Assembly (NCBI GenBank): GCA_022703255.1
Contig: JAKLDZ010000008.1
Location: 1 to 36,522 of the forward strand
Length of the DNA stretch: 36,522 bases
Source of the DNA: Myxococcota bacterium
GTDB taxonomy: Bacteria > Myxococcota_A > Polyangia > Polyangiales > Polyangiaceae
Direction: 5' to 3'
A program made the translations under genes and the position numbers. This document shows positions 8,058 through 14,748 of this stretch, piece after piece. Within the stretch, counting starts at the first letter, position 1, and each line of letters starts with the position of its first letter. The notes beneath the pieces are model-generated. The model was not told the DNA's origin and searched no databases. It worked only from the letters and a program-made list of their open reading frames with translations.

Positions 8058-8321
8058 TCAGGGGGCCGAGACGCTGGCAGGCGGGTGACTCGTGTGGAAG
8101 TCCATCGCTGTCCTGTGAAGGGATAGCAGCTCGTTGATCACGCGGATTCGCTCGTCGGCCTGCGGACGCTGGGTAGCCCAGCGTTGGAAGACCGCGACGA
8201 GGCGTCGCGCGTGGGAGAGCATGTCGCGGGCTTCGGGGTCGCCGTAGGATTCGAGCACGCGGACGAGGTCGGTGGCGATGTGCTCGAACACGGGGGAGGA
8301 GCGGGTGCCGTTGTCTTCCAT
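8058..8321 (-). CDS. Small helical protein, unknown function
   Basis: This 87-residue reading frame starts at ATG 8321. Its composition looks protein-like: amphipathic helices (HIATDLVRVLESYGDPEARDMLSHARRLVAVF and later ERIRVINELLSLHRTAMDF) without the Arg/Pro/Ala excess of the shadow frames around it. No cysteines, signal peptide or known motif are visible. No good Shine-Dalgarno precedes the start. It lies alone between the lipoprotein and the divergent NifU-like operon. It may be a cytosolic helical bundle protein. Whether it is conserved is the deciding question; I am moderately confident it is a gene. Confidence 0.55.
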   Translation of the reverse strand: MEDNGTRSSPVFEHIATDLVRVLESYGDPEARDMLSHARRLVAVFQRWATQRPQADERIRVINELLSLHRTAMDFHTSHPPASVSAP

Positions 8322-8545
8322 GCGTTGGGAGTCCGGGTGCGGAGAGGCGTTGAAGCGGACGTGTCGTACAACGAAACGTTGGGCCGGGCAAGGTCGTGAA
8401 CGGGGACATCACGAAAGGTTTTGGGCGTGTCCGGACGGGGCGAGAGGCTTTTTTCCTGGCCTCTTGAACGATGCCGCTCTATCTGGAGGGACCGCCCGCA
8501 GCCAGGCGTGCGGCTTGAGAAGGTGACGACCCGGAGGGAACAGCA
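8322..8545. promoter_or_regulatory. Divergent upstream region with a leader hairpin
   Basis: The 224-bp gap between divergent genes carries AGAGGC (8443-8448) and GCCTCT (8459-8464), a 6-bp stem over a T-rich 10-nt loop, about 80 nt before the NifU-like gene. CGGAGGG (8531-8537) is a good ribosome-binding site for ATG 8546. No confident -35/-10 pair was found. Confidence 0.3.
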
Positions 8546-9238
8546 ATGGACGTATCCCACGAAGTACAACGGATGGTGTGCATCCATCGAGGGCCGAACA
8601 ACGGTCCGGCGCCCATCCCAGAGGAAGGGCGGTGGGTGCAGGCTCGTGAGATCAAGGACATCTCGGGGCTCACCCACGGCGTGGGCTGGTGCGCGCCCCA
8701 GCAGGGCGCCTGCAAGCTCACCCTGAACGTCAAGCAGGGCATCATCGAGGAAGCCCTGGTCGAGACCATCGGCTGCACCGGCATGACCCACTCCGCCGCG
8801 ATGGCGTCGGAGATCCTCCCGGGCAAGACCCTGCTCGAGGCGCTCAACGTGGACCTCGTGTGCGACGCGATCAACGTCGCCATGAGGGAGCTGTTCCTGC
8901 AGATCGCCTATGGCCGCACGCAGACGGCGTTCTCGGAGAACGGCCTGCCGATCGGCGCGGCGATGGAGGATCTGGGCAAGGGGCTGCGCAGCGTGACGGC
9001 GACCATGTACGGCACGACCCAGAAGGGGCCGCGGTACATGGAGATGGCGGAGGGGTACGTGACGAGGCTCGCGCTCGACGCCGACGACGAGATCATCGGC
9101 TACGAGTTCGTGAAGCTGGGGCCGATGATGGATCTCATCACCGCGGGCAAGGATCCGGCGGAGGCCTTGAAGAAGTGCACGGGGACGTACGGCAGATTTG
9201 CCGATGCCGTGCGCGTCATCAACCCGAGGAAGGAGTAG
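8546..9238 (+). CDS. NifU/IscU-like iron-sulfur scaffold protein partnered with GGGtGRT
   Basis: The 230-residue protein has an IscU/NifU-N-like core (about 35-120). Its three candidate ligand cysteines are in the expected places: WCAPQQGAC (Cys49/Cys56), IGCTGMTHSAAMASE (Cys77, matching the GCxxxxASS helix of IscU) and LVCDAINVAM (Cys106). A 110-residue C-terminal extension (about 121-230) is not part of classical IscU and contains another Cys in KKCTGTYGRF. By family analogy it may hold or transfer a transient Fe-S cluster, but this branch, found next to GGGtGRT genes, has no proven role known to me. GGAGGG precedes the ATG. The GGGtGRT gene begins 6 nt after the stop and a terminator follows that gene, so this is a two-gene operon. 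Confidence 0.85.
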   Translation: MDVSHEVQRMVCIHRGPNNGPAPIPEEGRWVQAREIKDISGLTHGVGWCAPQQGACKLTLNVKQGIIEEALVETIGCTGMTHSAAMASEILPGKTLLEALNVDLVCDAINVAMRELFLQIAYGRTQTAFSENGLPIGAAMEDLGKGLRSVTATMYGTTQKGPRYMEMAEGYVTRLALDADDEIIGYEFVKLGPMMDLITAGKDPAEALKKCTGTYGRFADAVRVINPRKE

Positions 9239-9244
9239 CACGCC

Positions 9245-10249
9245 ATGGCACTGTTCGAAGGCTACGAGCGGCGCATGCCGCAGATCCTCCCGGTCCTGTC
9301 GCAGTACGGAATCGAAAAGATCGAAGACGCCTACGAGCTCTGCAAGAGCCGCGGAGTCGACGTGCACGCGATCGTCAAGGGTGTGCAGCCCATCTGCTTC
9401 GAGAACGCCTGCTGGGCGTACACGCTCGGCGCGGCGATCGGGTTCAAGAAGGACCAGAAGCGCGCGGCGGAGATCGCGAAGTCGCTGGGCGAAGGGCTGC
9501 AGGCGTTCTGCATCCCGGGCTCGGTCGCGGACGATCGCAAGGTGGGAATCGGCCATGGGAACCTCGCGAGCATGCTGCTGATGGAGCAGACGCAGTGCTT
9601 CGCGTTCCTGGCGGGGCACGAGTCGTTCGCGGCGGCGGAAGGCGCGATCGGACTGGCGCAGAGCGCGAACCGGGCACGCAAGCAGCCGCTGCGCGTGATC
9701 CTCAACGGGCTGGGCAAGGACGCCGCGCACATCATCAGCCGCATCAACGGCTTCACGCACGTGCAGACGCGCTTCGACTACTTCACGGGCAAGCTCGAGG
9801 TCGTCTGGGAGAAGGCGTACTCGAAGGGCGAGCGGGCCAAGGTTCGCTGCTATGGCGCCGACGACGTCCGCGAGGGCGTGGCGATCATGCACGCCGAGGG
9901 CGTGGATGTCTCCATCACGGGCAACTCCACGAACCCGACGCGCTTCCAGCACCCGGTCGCGGGCACCTACAAGAAGGAGTGCGTGGAGCAGAACAAGCGC
10001 TACTTCTCGGTCGCCTCCGGCGGCGGCACCGGCCGCACCCTGCACCCCGACAACATGGGCGCAGGACCGGCCTCCTACGGCATGACCGACACGATGGGTC
10101 GCATGCACTCCGACGCCCAGTTCGCGGGATCGTCGTCCGTGCCGGCCCACGTCGAGATGATGGGACTCATCGGCATGGGCAACAACCCCATGGTGGGAGC
10201 CTCCGTCGCTGTCGCCGTCGCCGTGGAAGAAGCCCAGCGCAAGAGCTGA
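9245..10249 (+). CDS. GGGtGRT family protein
   Basis: The 334-residue protein carries the family's name-giving motif GGGTGRT at 259-265, followed by LHPDNMGAGPASYGMTDTMG. A strong ribosome-binding site (GGAAGGAG) overlaps the end of the upstream gene. Several conserved-looking cysteines (QPICFENACWAY, QAFCIPGS, RCYGADD) could serve as metal or cluster ligands, which would fit its pairing with a NifU-like scaffold. No signal peptide or membrane segment is seen, so it is cytosolic. The family (Pfam GGGtGRT protein) is uncharacterised as far as I know, and I associate it mainly with anaerobic Firmicutes and Bacteroidetes. I infer that the two proteins act together, perhaps as acceptor and donor of a cluster. 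Confidence 0.88.
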   Translation: MALFEGYERRMPQILPVLSQYGIEKIEDAYELCKSRGVDVHAIVKGVQPICFENACWAYTLGAAIGFKKDQKRAAEIAKSLGEGLQAFCIPGSVADDRKVGIGHGNLASMLLMEQTQCFAFLAGHESFAAAEGAIGLAQSANRARKQPLRVILNGLGKDAAHIISRINGFTHVQTRFDYFTGKLEVVWEKAYSKGERAKVRCYGADDVREGVAIMHAEGVDVSITGNSTNPTRFQHPVAGTYKKECVEQNKRYFSVASGGGTGRTLHPDNMGAGPASYGMTDTMGRMHSDAQFAGSSSVPAHVEMMGLIGMGNNPMVGASVAVAVAVEEAQRKS

Positions 10250-10296
10250 CCCCTGGCCCCGTCACTCGCCCCCCCATCACTCGCCCTCTTGCTCAC

Positions 10297-10314
10297 CCCG
10301 GATTGAAGTCCGGG
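10297..10314 (+). other. Small inverted repeat after the GGGtGRT gene
   Basis: CCCGGA (10297-10302) and TCCGGG (10309-10314) pair over 6 bp around a TTGAAG loop, 33 nt before the stronger terminator hairpin. It may be an accessory 3'-end structure. Confidence 0.35.
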
Positions 10315-10346
10315 TCCATTGCCCCTCAGAAGAGACGACGGACCAG

Positions 10347-10385
10347 GCCCGCCCCCCAAGCGGGGCGGGCTCTCACTCTTTCCTT
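10347..10385 (+). terminator. Rho-independent-like terminator of the NifU-like/GGGtGRT operon
   Basis: GCCCGCCCC (10347-10355) and GGGGCGGGC (10362-10370) form a perfect 9-bp GC stem over a 6-nt loop. A pyrimidine-rich tract with several T residues follows (TCTCACTCTTTCC). It lies about 100 nt after the stop and just before the end of the convergent phosphoesterase gene. Confidence 0.75.
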
Positions 10386-10419
10386 CTCCCCCTCTCCCTC
10401 CATCTGACAGTCCGGAGGG

Positions 10420-12027
10420 TCAATCCCGCCTGCGCCTGAGAAGCCCGAGCACGAGCGCCCAGGCGAGCGCCCCTGCCCCGGCGCTGGAACGTCCCGGGAC
10501 ACTGCAGGAGCAGCCGCCATCGTCGGAGGCTGCTTCCTCGGGCTCCGGCGGCTCCGCTGCATCGCTGCCGGAATCGCCCGCATCCGTCGTCGCCCCCGCC
10601 TCGTGGTCCACCACCGCGTCCACCCCTGCGGCGTCTGCCACCGCGGAATCACCGGCCGGCGCATCCGTCCCCGCATCCTGCTCCGCTGCGCACGGCCCCC
10701 CCGTGATGTTCACCTGGATCGCATCCCAGCGGGACACGTTGCCCGCCGTAGCCGTGACGGTGAGCGCGTGCAGCCCCGGCTTCACGCTGCTGGTGTCGAT
10801 CGTGGCCGTGTAGACCCCTTTCGGATCCGCAGCCGCAGCCATCGGCCCGATCGTCGAACCGTCGAGCGCGAAGGTCACCGAGGAGACTGGCTCTGCGGCG
10901 AGCACCAGGGCCCGCACCGGGTTGTCCTTGTTCGGTCCGCAGACATCGTACGCATAGGGGTTCTTCTGGGCGCCGTACTCCACGGCATCGCCCGGGTAGG
11001 CCACGCCTTTCTCCGTGCCCGCGGGAATCCCGCCGCCCTGGAGGTTGACGTCGACCGGTGCGGTGATCGCCACGAAGGGCCAGGGGTTCGTGGTGTCGGT
11101 CACGCGGTACACGACCGCGTTGTGGTCGACGATACCGACGCCGATGTTGCTCGCGTACTTGGTCGCGTCGAAAGCGTCGATGGAGCTGCGATCGACGGAA
11201 GGAGCATGTCCTAGGGAGCTGATCTGGAAGGTGACGAGGTTGCCCTGCAGGGACTCCTTGAACTGGTGGACGTGCCCGTGGAGGTAGAAGGCGCCGGCGT
11301 CTTCGAGGAGGGGCACGACCTCGGCGACGTTGTCCGGGGGGTTGTCGGCGCCGCCGATTCCGAGCTGGGTCTGCGCATCGGTGGCTCCGCGCGGCACGAG
11401 GTGGTGGTGGGCGAAGGCGAACACGAGCTGTGCCGACTTGTGGGCCTGCAGTCCGGCGGTCAGGTCCTCGACGTTGGTGAACGACGGGTTGCCGAAGGTG
11501 AAGGGCTTGTCGTATGTGCCCGCGCTGTTGAGGCCCACGAAGTAGTAATCGCCCAGGGAGGTGGTGACCGTGGTGTCGCTGAACAGCGTGCCCGTCGCCT
11601 GCCCCTGCAACGAGTTCGCCAGGAAGTGGGTCAGCCCGTTGTCGCCGTAGCCGTCGTGATTGCCCGGGACGTCGAAGAACCAGGTCGGCTGCACGTTCGC
11701 GTCGTCGAGGATCCCCTTGTAGATGTCCCACTCCGCCTGGTCCTGTCCCGAGGTCGGGATGCCCGCCAGCGTGCCGTCCACCAGATCGCCCGAGACGAGC
11801 ACCAACTGCGGCTGCATGACTTGAACCGCGTCCTTCACGAGGAACTTCAGGTGCTCCGACTGCGCGAGCGCGTTCGTGTCGACGTGCAGATCCGACACGT
11901 GCAAGAACCAGAAGATCCCCTGGGTGTCGCCGGCGTAGTAGCGCGACATCGGCCCCCCGGCACCGGCAGGAGGCGTCGAGAGCAGAGCACCCAGGAGACA
12001 CGCGGAGGCAAGGAAGGGACGACGCAT
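10420..12027 (-). CDS. Exported calcineurin-like metallophosphoesterase with MYXO-CTERM-type tail
   Basis: The 535-residue protein has a signal peptide (about 1-23). The phosphoesterase domain carries every metal-binding block: SDLHVD (Asp46, His48), GD (80-81), GNHD (122-125), HHH (207-209) and HGHVH (250-254). The second half holds an all-beta region (about 340-450, TVTATAGNVSRWDAIQV) resembling the Ig-like part of TMEM62-type phosphoesterases. An Asp/Ala-rich linker follows (about 455-500). The end is CSC, then a hydrophobic stretch (AGALAWALVLGLL), then RRRRD. This is the MYXO-CTERM arrangement, which is processed and surface-anchored in myxobacteria. Expected activity is hydrolysis of phosphomono- or diesters outside the cytoplasm; the substrate is unknown. 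TAGCCT at 12055-12060 (minus) is a candidate -10. Confidence 0.93.
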   Translation of the reverse strand: MRRPFLASACLLGALLSTPPAGAGGPMSRYYAGDTQGIFWFLHVSDLHVDTNALAQSEHLKFLVKDAVQVMQPQLVLVSGDLVDGTLAGIPTSGQDQAEWDIYKGILDDANVQPTWFFDVPGNHDGYGDNGLTHFLANSLQGQATGTLFSDTTVTTSLGDYYFVGLNSAGTYDKPFTFGNPSFTNVEDLTAGLQAHKSAQLVFAFAHHHLVPRGATDAQTQLGIGGADNPPDNVAEVVPLLEDAGAFYLHGHVHQFKESLQGNLVTFQISSLGHAPSVDRSSIDAFDATKYASNIGVGIVDHNAVVYRVTDTTNPWPFVAITAPVDVNLQGGGIPAGTEKGVAYPGDAVEYGAQKNPYAYDVCGPNKDNPVRALVLAAEPVSSVTFALDGSTIGPMAAAADPKGVYTATIDTSSVKPGLHALTVTATAGNVSRWDAIQVNITGGPCAAEQDAGTDAPAGDSAVADAAGVDAVVDHEAGATTDAGDSGSDAAEPPEPEEAASDDGGCSCSVPGRSSAGAGALAWALVLGLLRRRRD

Positions 12028-12054
12028 GGACAGCCTGCTTTCGGTGAGTTCGGC

Positions 12055-12060
12055 AGGCTA
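12055..12060 (-). promoter_or_regulatory. Candidate -10 element (TAGCCT) of the phosphoesterase gene
   Basis: Read on the minus strand, TAGCCT lies 27 nt before ATG 12027, which would leave a leader of about 20 nt containing an AGG. No convincing -35 was identified. Confidence 0.25.
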
Positions 12061-12164
12061 GATGGTGGCAGGCGGAGCGGGCTTGATCAACCTCGCAAGG
12101 TGTGGAGCCGGACAACTTGCGCGAGGAGTCCCGAGCGCAACTCGAGCCGGCGGGCCGGCCGCGG

Positions 12165-12827
12165 TCACGGAGAGCCGGGGGCGGAGCGGGTCCGAGGCGC
12201 CAGCGTCACATCGCCATGCCAGGCCATTCCGAGTCGTCCGTTGTGCGCCTCGACCAGGACGGCGCGCTCCGCTTTCGGAACGCTCTCGACCTGCTGATAC
12301 AAGTCGCTGTCGACCCGCAAGGTCAGCGTCTGCTCTCCGGGGCGCCAGGACTTGACCTCGAGGTGGTAGGAGGTCGAGTCGCCGTGGGAGACCCGCATGT
12401 CGACCACCGGGAGGAGAATCGGCTCGGGCATCGAGGTATCGAGTCCGCAGTTGACCGCCACGGCGATGGCCACGAGGAGGAAGACCGGACCGGTGACGAT
12501 ACCGATTCTCCCGATGGCTTCGAAGGGGTGAATGCGAAGCCTGCGTGAGCCGCCGATGCGTTTCCTGATCTGCAAGAGGAATCCGATGCCTCCCGCGACG
12601 GTTCCGACGGCGATTCCGATGACGGGAAACCAGAAGTCGATCAGGTTCCAGAAGACCATCTCGAGAGAGAACGCGACGAGTGCCAGGACTTCGAGCGCAA
12701 AGGCAGCGATCCAGAGGGCCATCTTCGCCGGGGTCGGGGGCTGTGGCGCTGCGCCGCGCGGGCCGGCATCTTCGGGTGGGGCCGCGTTGGGAGGGATCAA
12801 GGGGCCCGTGGAAAACGACTGTTCCAT
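12165..12827 (-). CDS. Three-helix membrane protein, unknown function
   Basis: The frame is open further upstream, but only ATG 12827 (220 aa) gives a sensible protein. A Pro-rich cytosolic N-terminus (about 1-34) is followed by two close transmembrane helices (about 36-57 and 64-85), a basic loop (QIRKRIGGSRRLRIH), and a third helix (about 107-128, GIVTGPVFLLVAIAVAV). The last 90 residues have alternating polar and hydrophobic residues (YHLEVKSWRPGEQTLTLRVDSDLYQQV), suggesting a beta-rich domain outside the membrane. No family is recognised. It lies on the same strand as the phosphoesterase, 137 bp upstream of it, so it may be transcribed separately. It is divergent from the small membrane protein at 12969. 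Confidence 0.7.
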   Translation of the reverse strand: MEQSFSTGPLIPPNAAPPEDAGPRGAAPQPPTPAKMALWIAAFALEVLALVAFSLEMVFWNLIDFWFPVIGIAVGTVAGGIGFLLQIRKRIGGSRRLRIHPFEAIGRIGIVTGPVFLLVAIAVAVNCGLDTSMPEPILLPVVDMRVSHGDSTSYHLEVKSWRPGEQTLTLRVDSDLYQQVESVPKAERAVLVEAHNGRLGMAWHGDVTLAPRTRSAPGSP

Positions 12828-12968
12828 GGCTCGAGGCGTACAGCGGCTGATCCGAGGAAGCAATCCGCGCCGAGTCGGTCTCAGGGCCGAGAGGATCCCG
12901 CTTCTCAGCGGCGACCCGTCCCCGTAGACTGGCCCGTAGACGCTGTTCCGAAAGGCAGGAGGCTCCCG

Positions 12969-13262
12969 ATGGCTGCGCTCGCATTCGCGGTCGTGCTGTA
13001 TGGATTGACGCTCGCGATCTTCTTCGTCGATCGAGCGATTCGCGCCCGGCGCGGCGGGCTCAACCCCTACCATGAGCCGGAAGTCGGGACCGTCGTCCTG
13101 CTCTGCTTCCTGCTGAACCTGGCCTGCCTGCCGTTCTACTTCGCCAAGACCCGCGGGGGCGCGCTCGGCGTCGTCATCGGGATCGCTGCCTTCATCGGCG
13201 CGTTCATTGCCGCCTTCATGGCGGCGTTCATGGTGGGATTCATCTCGGCCCTGGTGGGGTGA
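12969..13262 (+). CDS. Small membrane protein with Ala/Phe/Met-rich helix
   Basis: The 97-residue protein has a good Shine-Dalgarno (AGGAGG, 12957-12962). It has three hydrophobic segments: residues about 3-20, about 40-59 (TVVLLCFLLNLACLPFYF) and about 65-97. The last is a near-periodic run of small residues and Phe (GAFIAAFMAAFMVGF), giving a helix with a small-residue face suited to close packing. A basic loop (RAIRARRGG) suggests a cytoplasmic turn. No family is recognised. TAGACT and TAGACG upstream (near 12926-12943) resemble -10 elements used elsewhere here. Its stop is only 4 bp from the convergent ygfZ gene. Confidence 0.7.
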   Translation: MAALAFAVVLYGLTLAIFFVDRAIRARRGGLNPYHEPEVGTVVLLCFLLNLACLPFYFAKTRGGALGVVIGIAAFIGAFIAAFMAAFMVGFISALVG

Positions 13263-13266
13263 CGCG

Positions 13267-14169
13267 CTACTGCAGGAGACCCGAGGCCTCGACGACGCGG
13301 GCGACGCGGTCTCCGCAGCGCAGAGAGGGAGAAGCCGCGACGGCGGAGCGAACGATGGCGAAGGCCACGACGTGATCCGGCAGCAGGGCGGAGGAGTGAC
13401 AGGAGCGGACCGAGCCGACGAGCTCGCCCGATTCGGAGGCGACCTCGGCGCCGTCGGCCACGGGGTCGGCGCCCTGCAGGACGAGTCGCACCAGCTTGCG
13501 CGGAGGCTTTCCGCGGGAGCGCATCTTCACGACGACCTCCTGGCCCAGGTAACACCCCTTGTTGAAGTCGATGGCGTGCTGATCGAGTCCGGCCTCCTCG
13601 GCATAGGTGCTCTCGCCGAACTCGATGCCGAAGCGTTGGATTCCGAGATCGAGGCGAATGCGATCGAAGTCCTCGAGAGTGGCAATCACGACCTCGGCGC
13701 CGCTGGAGCCGAGTCGGTCGAGCAGGGCCGCCCGGGAGGACTCCAGTGAGGTGAGCAGGGTCGCGGGGAATCCGAAGTGACGGAACGAGGCCGACGCGTC
13801 GGGGAGGGTTGCGGCCTTGGGGCCATAGGCAACCATCCAGGACATGGGATCGGGAGCGACGACGATCTCGGCGTCCTCCATGATCAGGTATCGATCGAAG
13901 TGCGCGAGCAGGCTCTCGCGTCGGGCCGCATCGACGGCGACGAAGATGCGGTCCTCGGCCGCGGACACGAGCACTTCGGACAGGACACGCCCCTGCTTGT
14001 CGAGGGCGAGGCCGGCGGCCACTCTCCCGGGCGAGATCTTGGAGACGTCGCAAGTGAGCAGTGCGTTGAGCCAGGAGGCGCGATCGGGACCGGAGACGAC
14101 GAGGGAGGAGAGGTCGGAGCGATGGACGACGAGTGCGCCGTGGGAGAAGGCGAGGAAGGGGTCGGACAT
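13267..14169 (-). CDS. ygfZ: YgfZ/GcvT-like folate-binding protein
   Basis: The 300-residue protein contains the diagnostic YgfZ motif KGCYLGQE at about 204-211, whose Cys is needed for activity in the family. The fold is that of the glycine-cleavage T-protein (folate-binding beta domains), shown by the N-terminal segment VSGPDRASWLNALLTCDV and the middle segment DFDRIRLDLGIQRFG. YgfZ proteins bind tetrahydrofolate and support assembly or repair of certain Fe-S enzymes, for example radical-SAM enzymes such as MiaB. The length is near the usual size (about 320). No operon partner is evident: HU lies 60 bp downstream in transcription-independent spacing on the same strand, and the gene is convergent with a membrane protein. 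The start at ATG 14169 has no obvious Shine-Dalgarno. Confidence 0.92.
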   Translation of the reverse strand: MSDPFLAFSHGALVVHRSDLSSLVVSGPDRASWLNALLTCDVSKISPGRVAAGLALDKQGRVLSEVLVSAAEDRIFVAVDAARRESLLAHFDRYLIMEDAEIVVAPDPMSWMVAYGPKAATLPDASASFRHFGFPATLLTSLESSRAALLDRLGSSGAEVVIATLEDFDRIRLDLGIQRFGIEFGESTYAEEAGLDQHAIDFNKGCYLGQEVVVKMRSRGKPPRKLVRLVLQGADPVADGAEVASESGELVGSVRSCHSSALLPDHVVAFAIVRSAVAASPSLRCGDRVARVVEASGLLQ

Positions 14170-14229
14170 GGCCGACAGTGTGTAGGTCCGGGGGCGAAGA
14201 GCGCAAGCCTGGGAGGGAGCTGCCGTTGG

Positions 14230-14562
14230 TTACTGGACGAGGTCCTTGAGGGACTTGACGGCGGAGGCGCGGATCTTCTTGGAGGCGGGTTTGCCCTGGA
14301 TGAGCATGGGCTGTTTGGTGAAGGGGTTGATGCCCTGGCGGTCCTTGGTGGCGGGTTTCTTGACGGCCTTGAGCTTGACGAGGCCGGGGACGACGAACTC
14401 GCCGGGCCCCTTGGAGCCGAGCTGCTTCTGGGCGAGGGAGGCGAGGGCGTCGAGGAGCCTGGCGACGGCTTTCTTGTCGAGGGCGGTGTCGGTGGCGAGC
14501 TCCGTCACGACCTGGGCTTTGGTGAGCTTCTTGGGTGCAGATGCTGGTTTCTTGTCGACCAT
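14230..14562 (-). CDS. HU-family DNA-binding protein
   Basis: ATG 14562 (110 aa) has GGAGG 9 nt upstream; the longer open frame reads Arg-rich noise. The protein begins with a Lys/Pro/Ala tail (about 1-15). The HU fold follows: a helical N-terminal half (KAQVVTELATDTALDKKAVARLLDALASLAQ), then the turn and beta arm (FVVPGLVKLKAVKKPATKDRQGINPFT), then the C-terminal helix (KIRASAVKSLKDLV). The segment after the arm differs from classical HU (NPFTKQPM instead of NPxTGE), a variation seen in divergent HU-like proteins. The role is nucleoid compaction or DNA bending. Inverted repeats lie upstream at 14599-14620 and 14648-14670. Confidence 0.9.
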   Translation of the reverse strand: MVDKKPASAPKKLTKAQVVTELATDTALDKKAVARLLDALASLAQKQLGSKGPGEFVVPGLVKLKAVKKPATKDRQGINPFTKQPMLIQGKPASKKIRASAVKSLKDLVQ

Positions 14563-14598
14563 GGGACGGAGCCTCCGATTGGATAGGGCCATGGAGAG

Positions 14599-14670
14599 CG
14601 CGCGGAGCGAGCGCCGCGCGGTACAACTCCCTCGTATGTGCGCACGATGCGAACGGCCTCTGGGTTCGCA
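14599..14670. promoter_or_regulatory. Two inverted repeats between glgP and the HU gene
   Basis: CGCGCGG (14599-14605) pairs with CCGCGCG (14614-14620). TGCGAAC (14648-14654) pairs with GTTCGCA (14664-14670). The second could be an operator or a hairpin ending the glgP transcript; the first would fall in the HU leader. Nothing decides between these. Confidence 0.35.
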
Positions 14671-14748
14671 CACAAGCGACCTTGGGATCAAGCGCGAAAT
14701 GGGATGATCGAGTGAAAAGGTGCGAGAAACACCGAGAGACAGAGAGGC

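Noticed and set aside
6210-8126. 638-codon plus-strand frame overlapping the kinase start and the lipoprotein
   Set aside because: Asp/Gly/Val-rich shadow without recognisable features; the minus-strand genes have signal peptide and kinase motifs.
8138-10150. 670-codon minus-strand frame opposite the NifU-like and GGGtGRT genes
   Set aside because: It runs antisense through two recognised families and their ribosome-binding sites.
10297-10314. CCCGGA/TCCGGG dyad as an operator
   Set aside because: It lies between a stop codon and a strong terminator in a convergent gap, so a 3'-end role is more likely.
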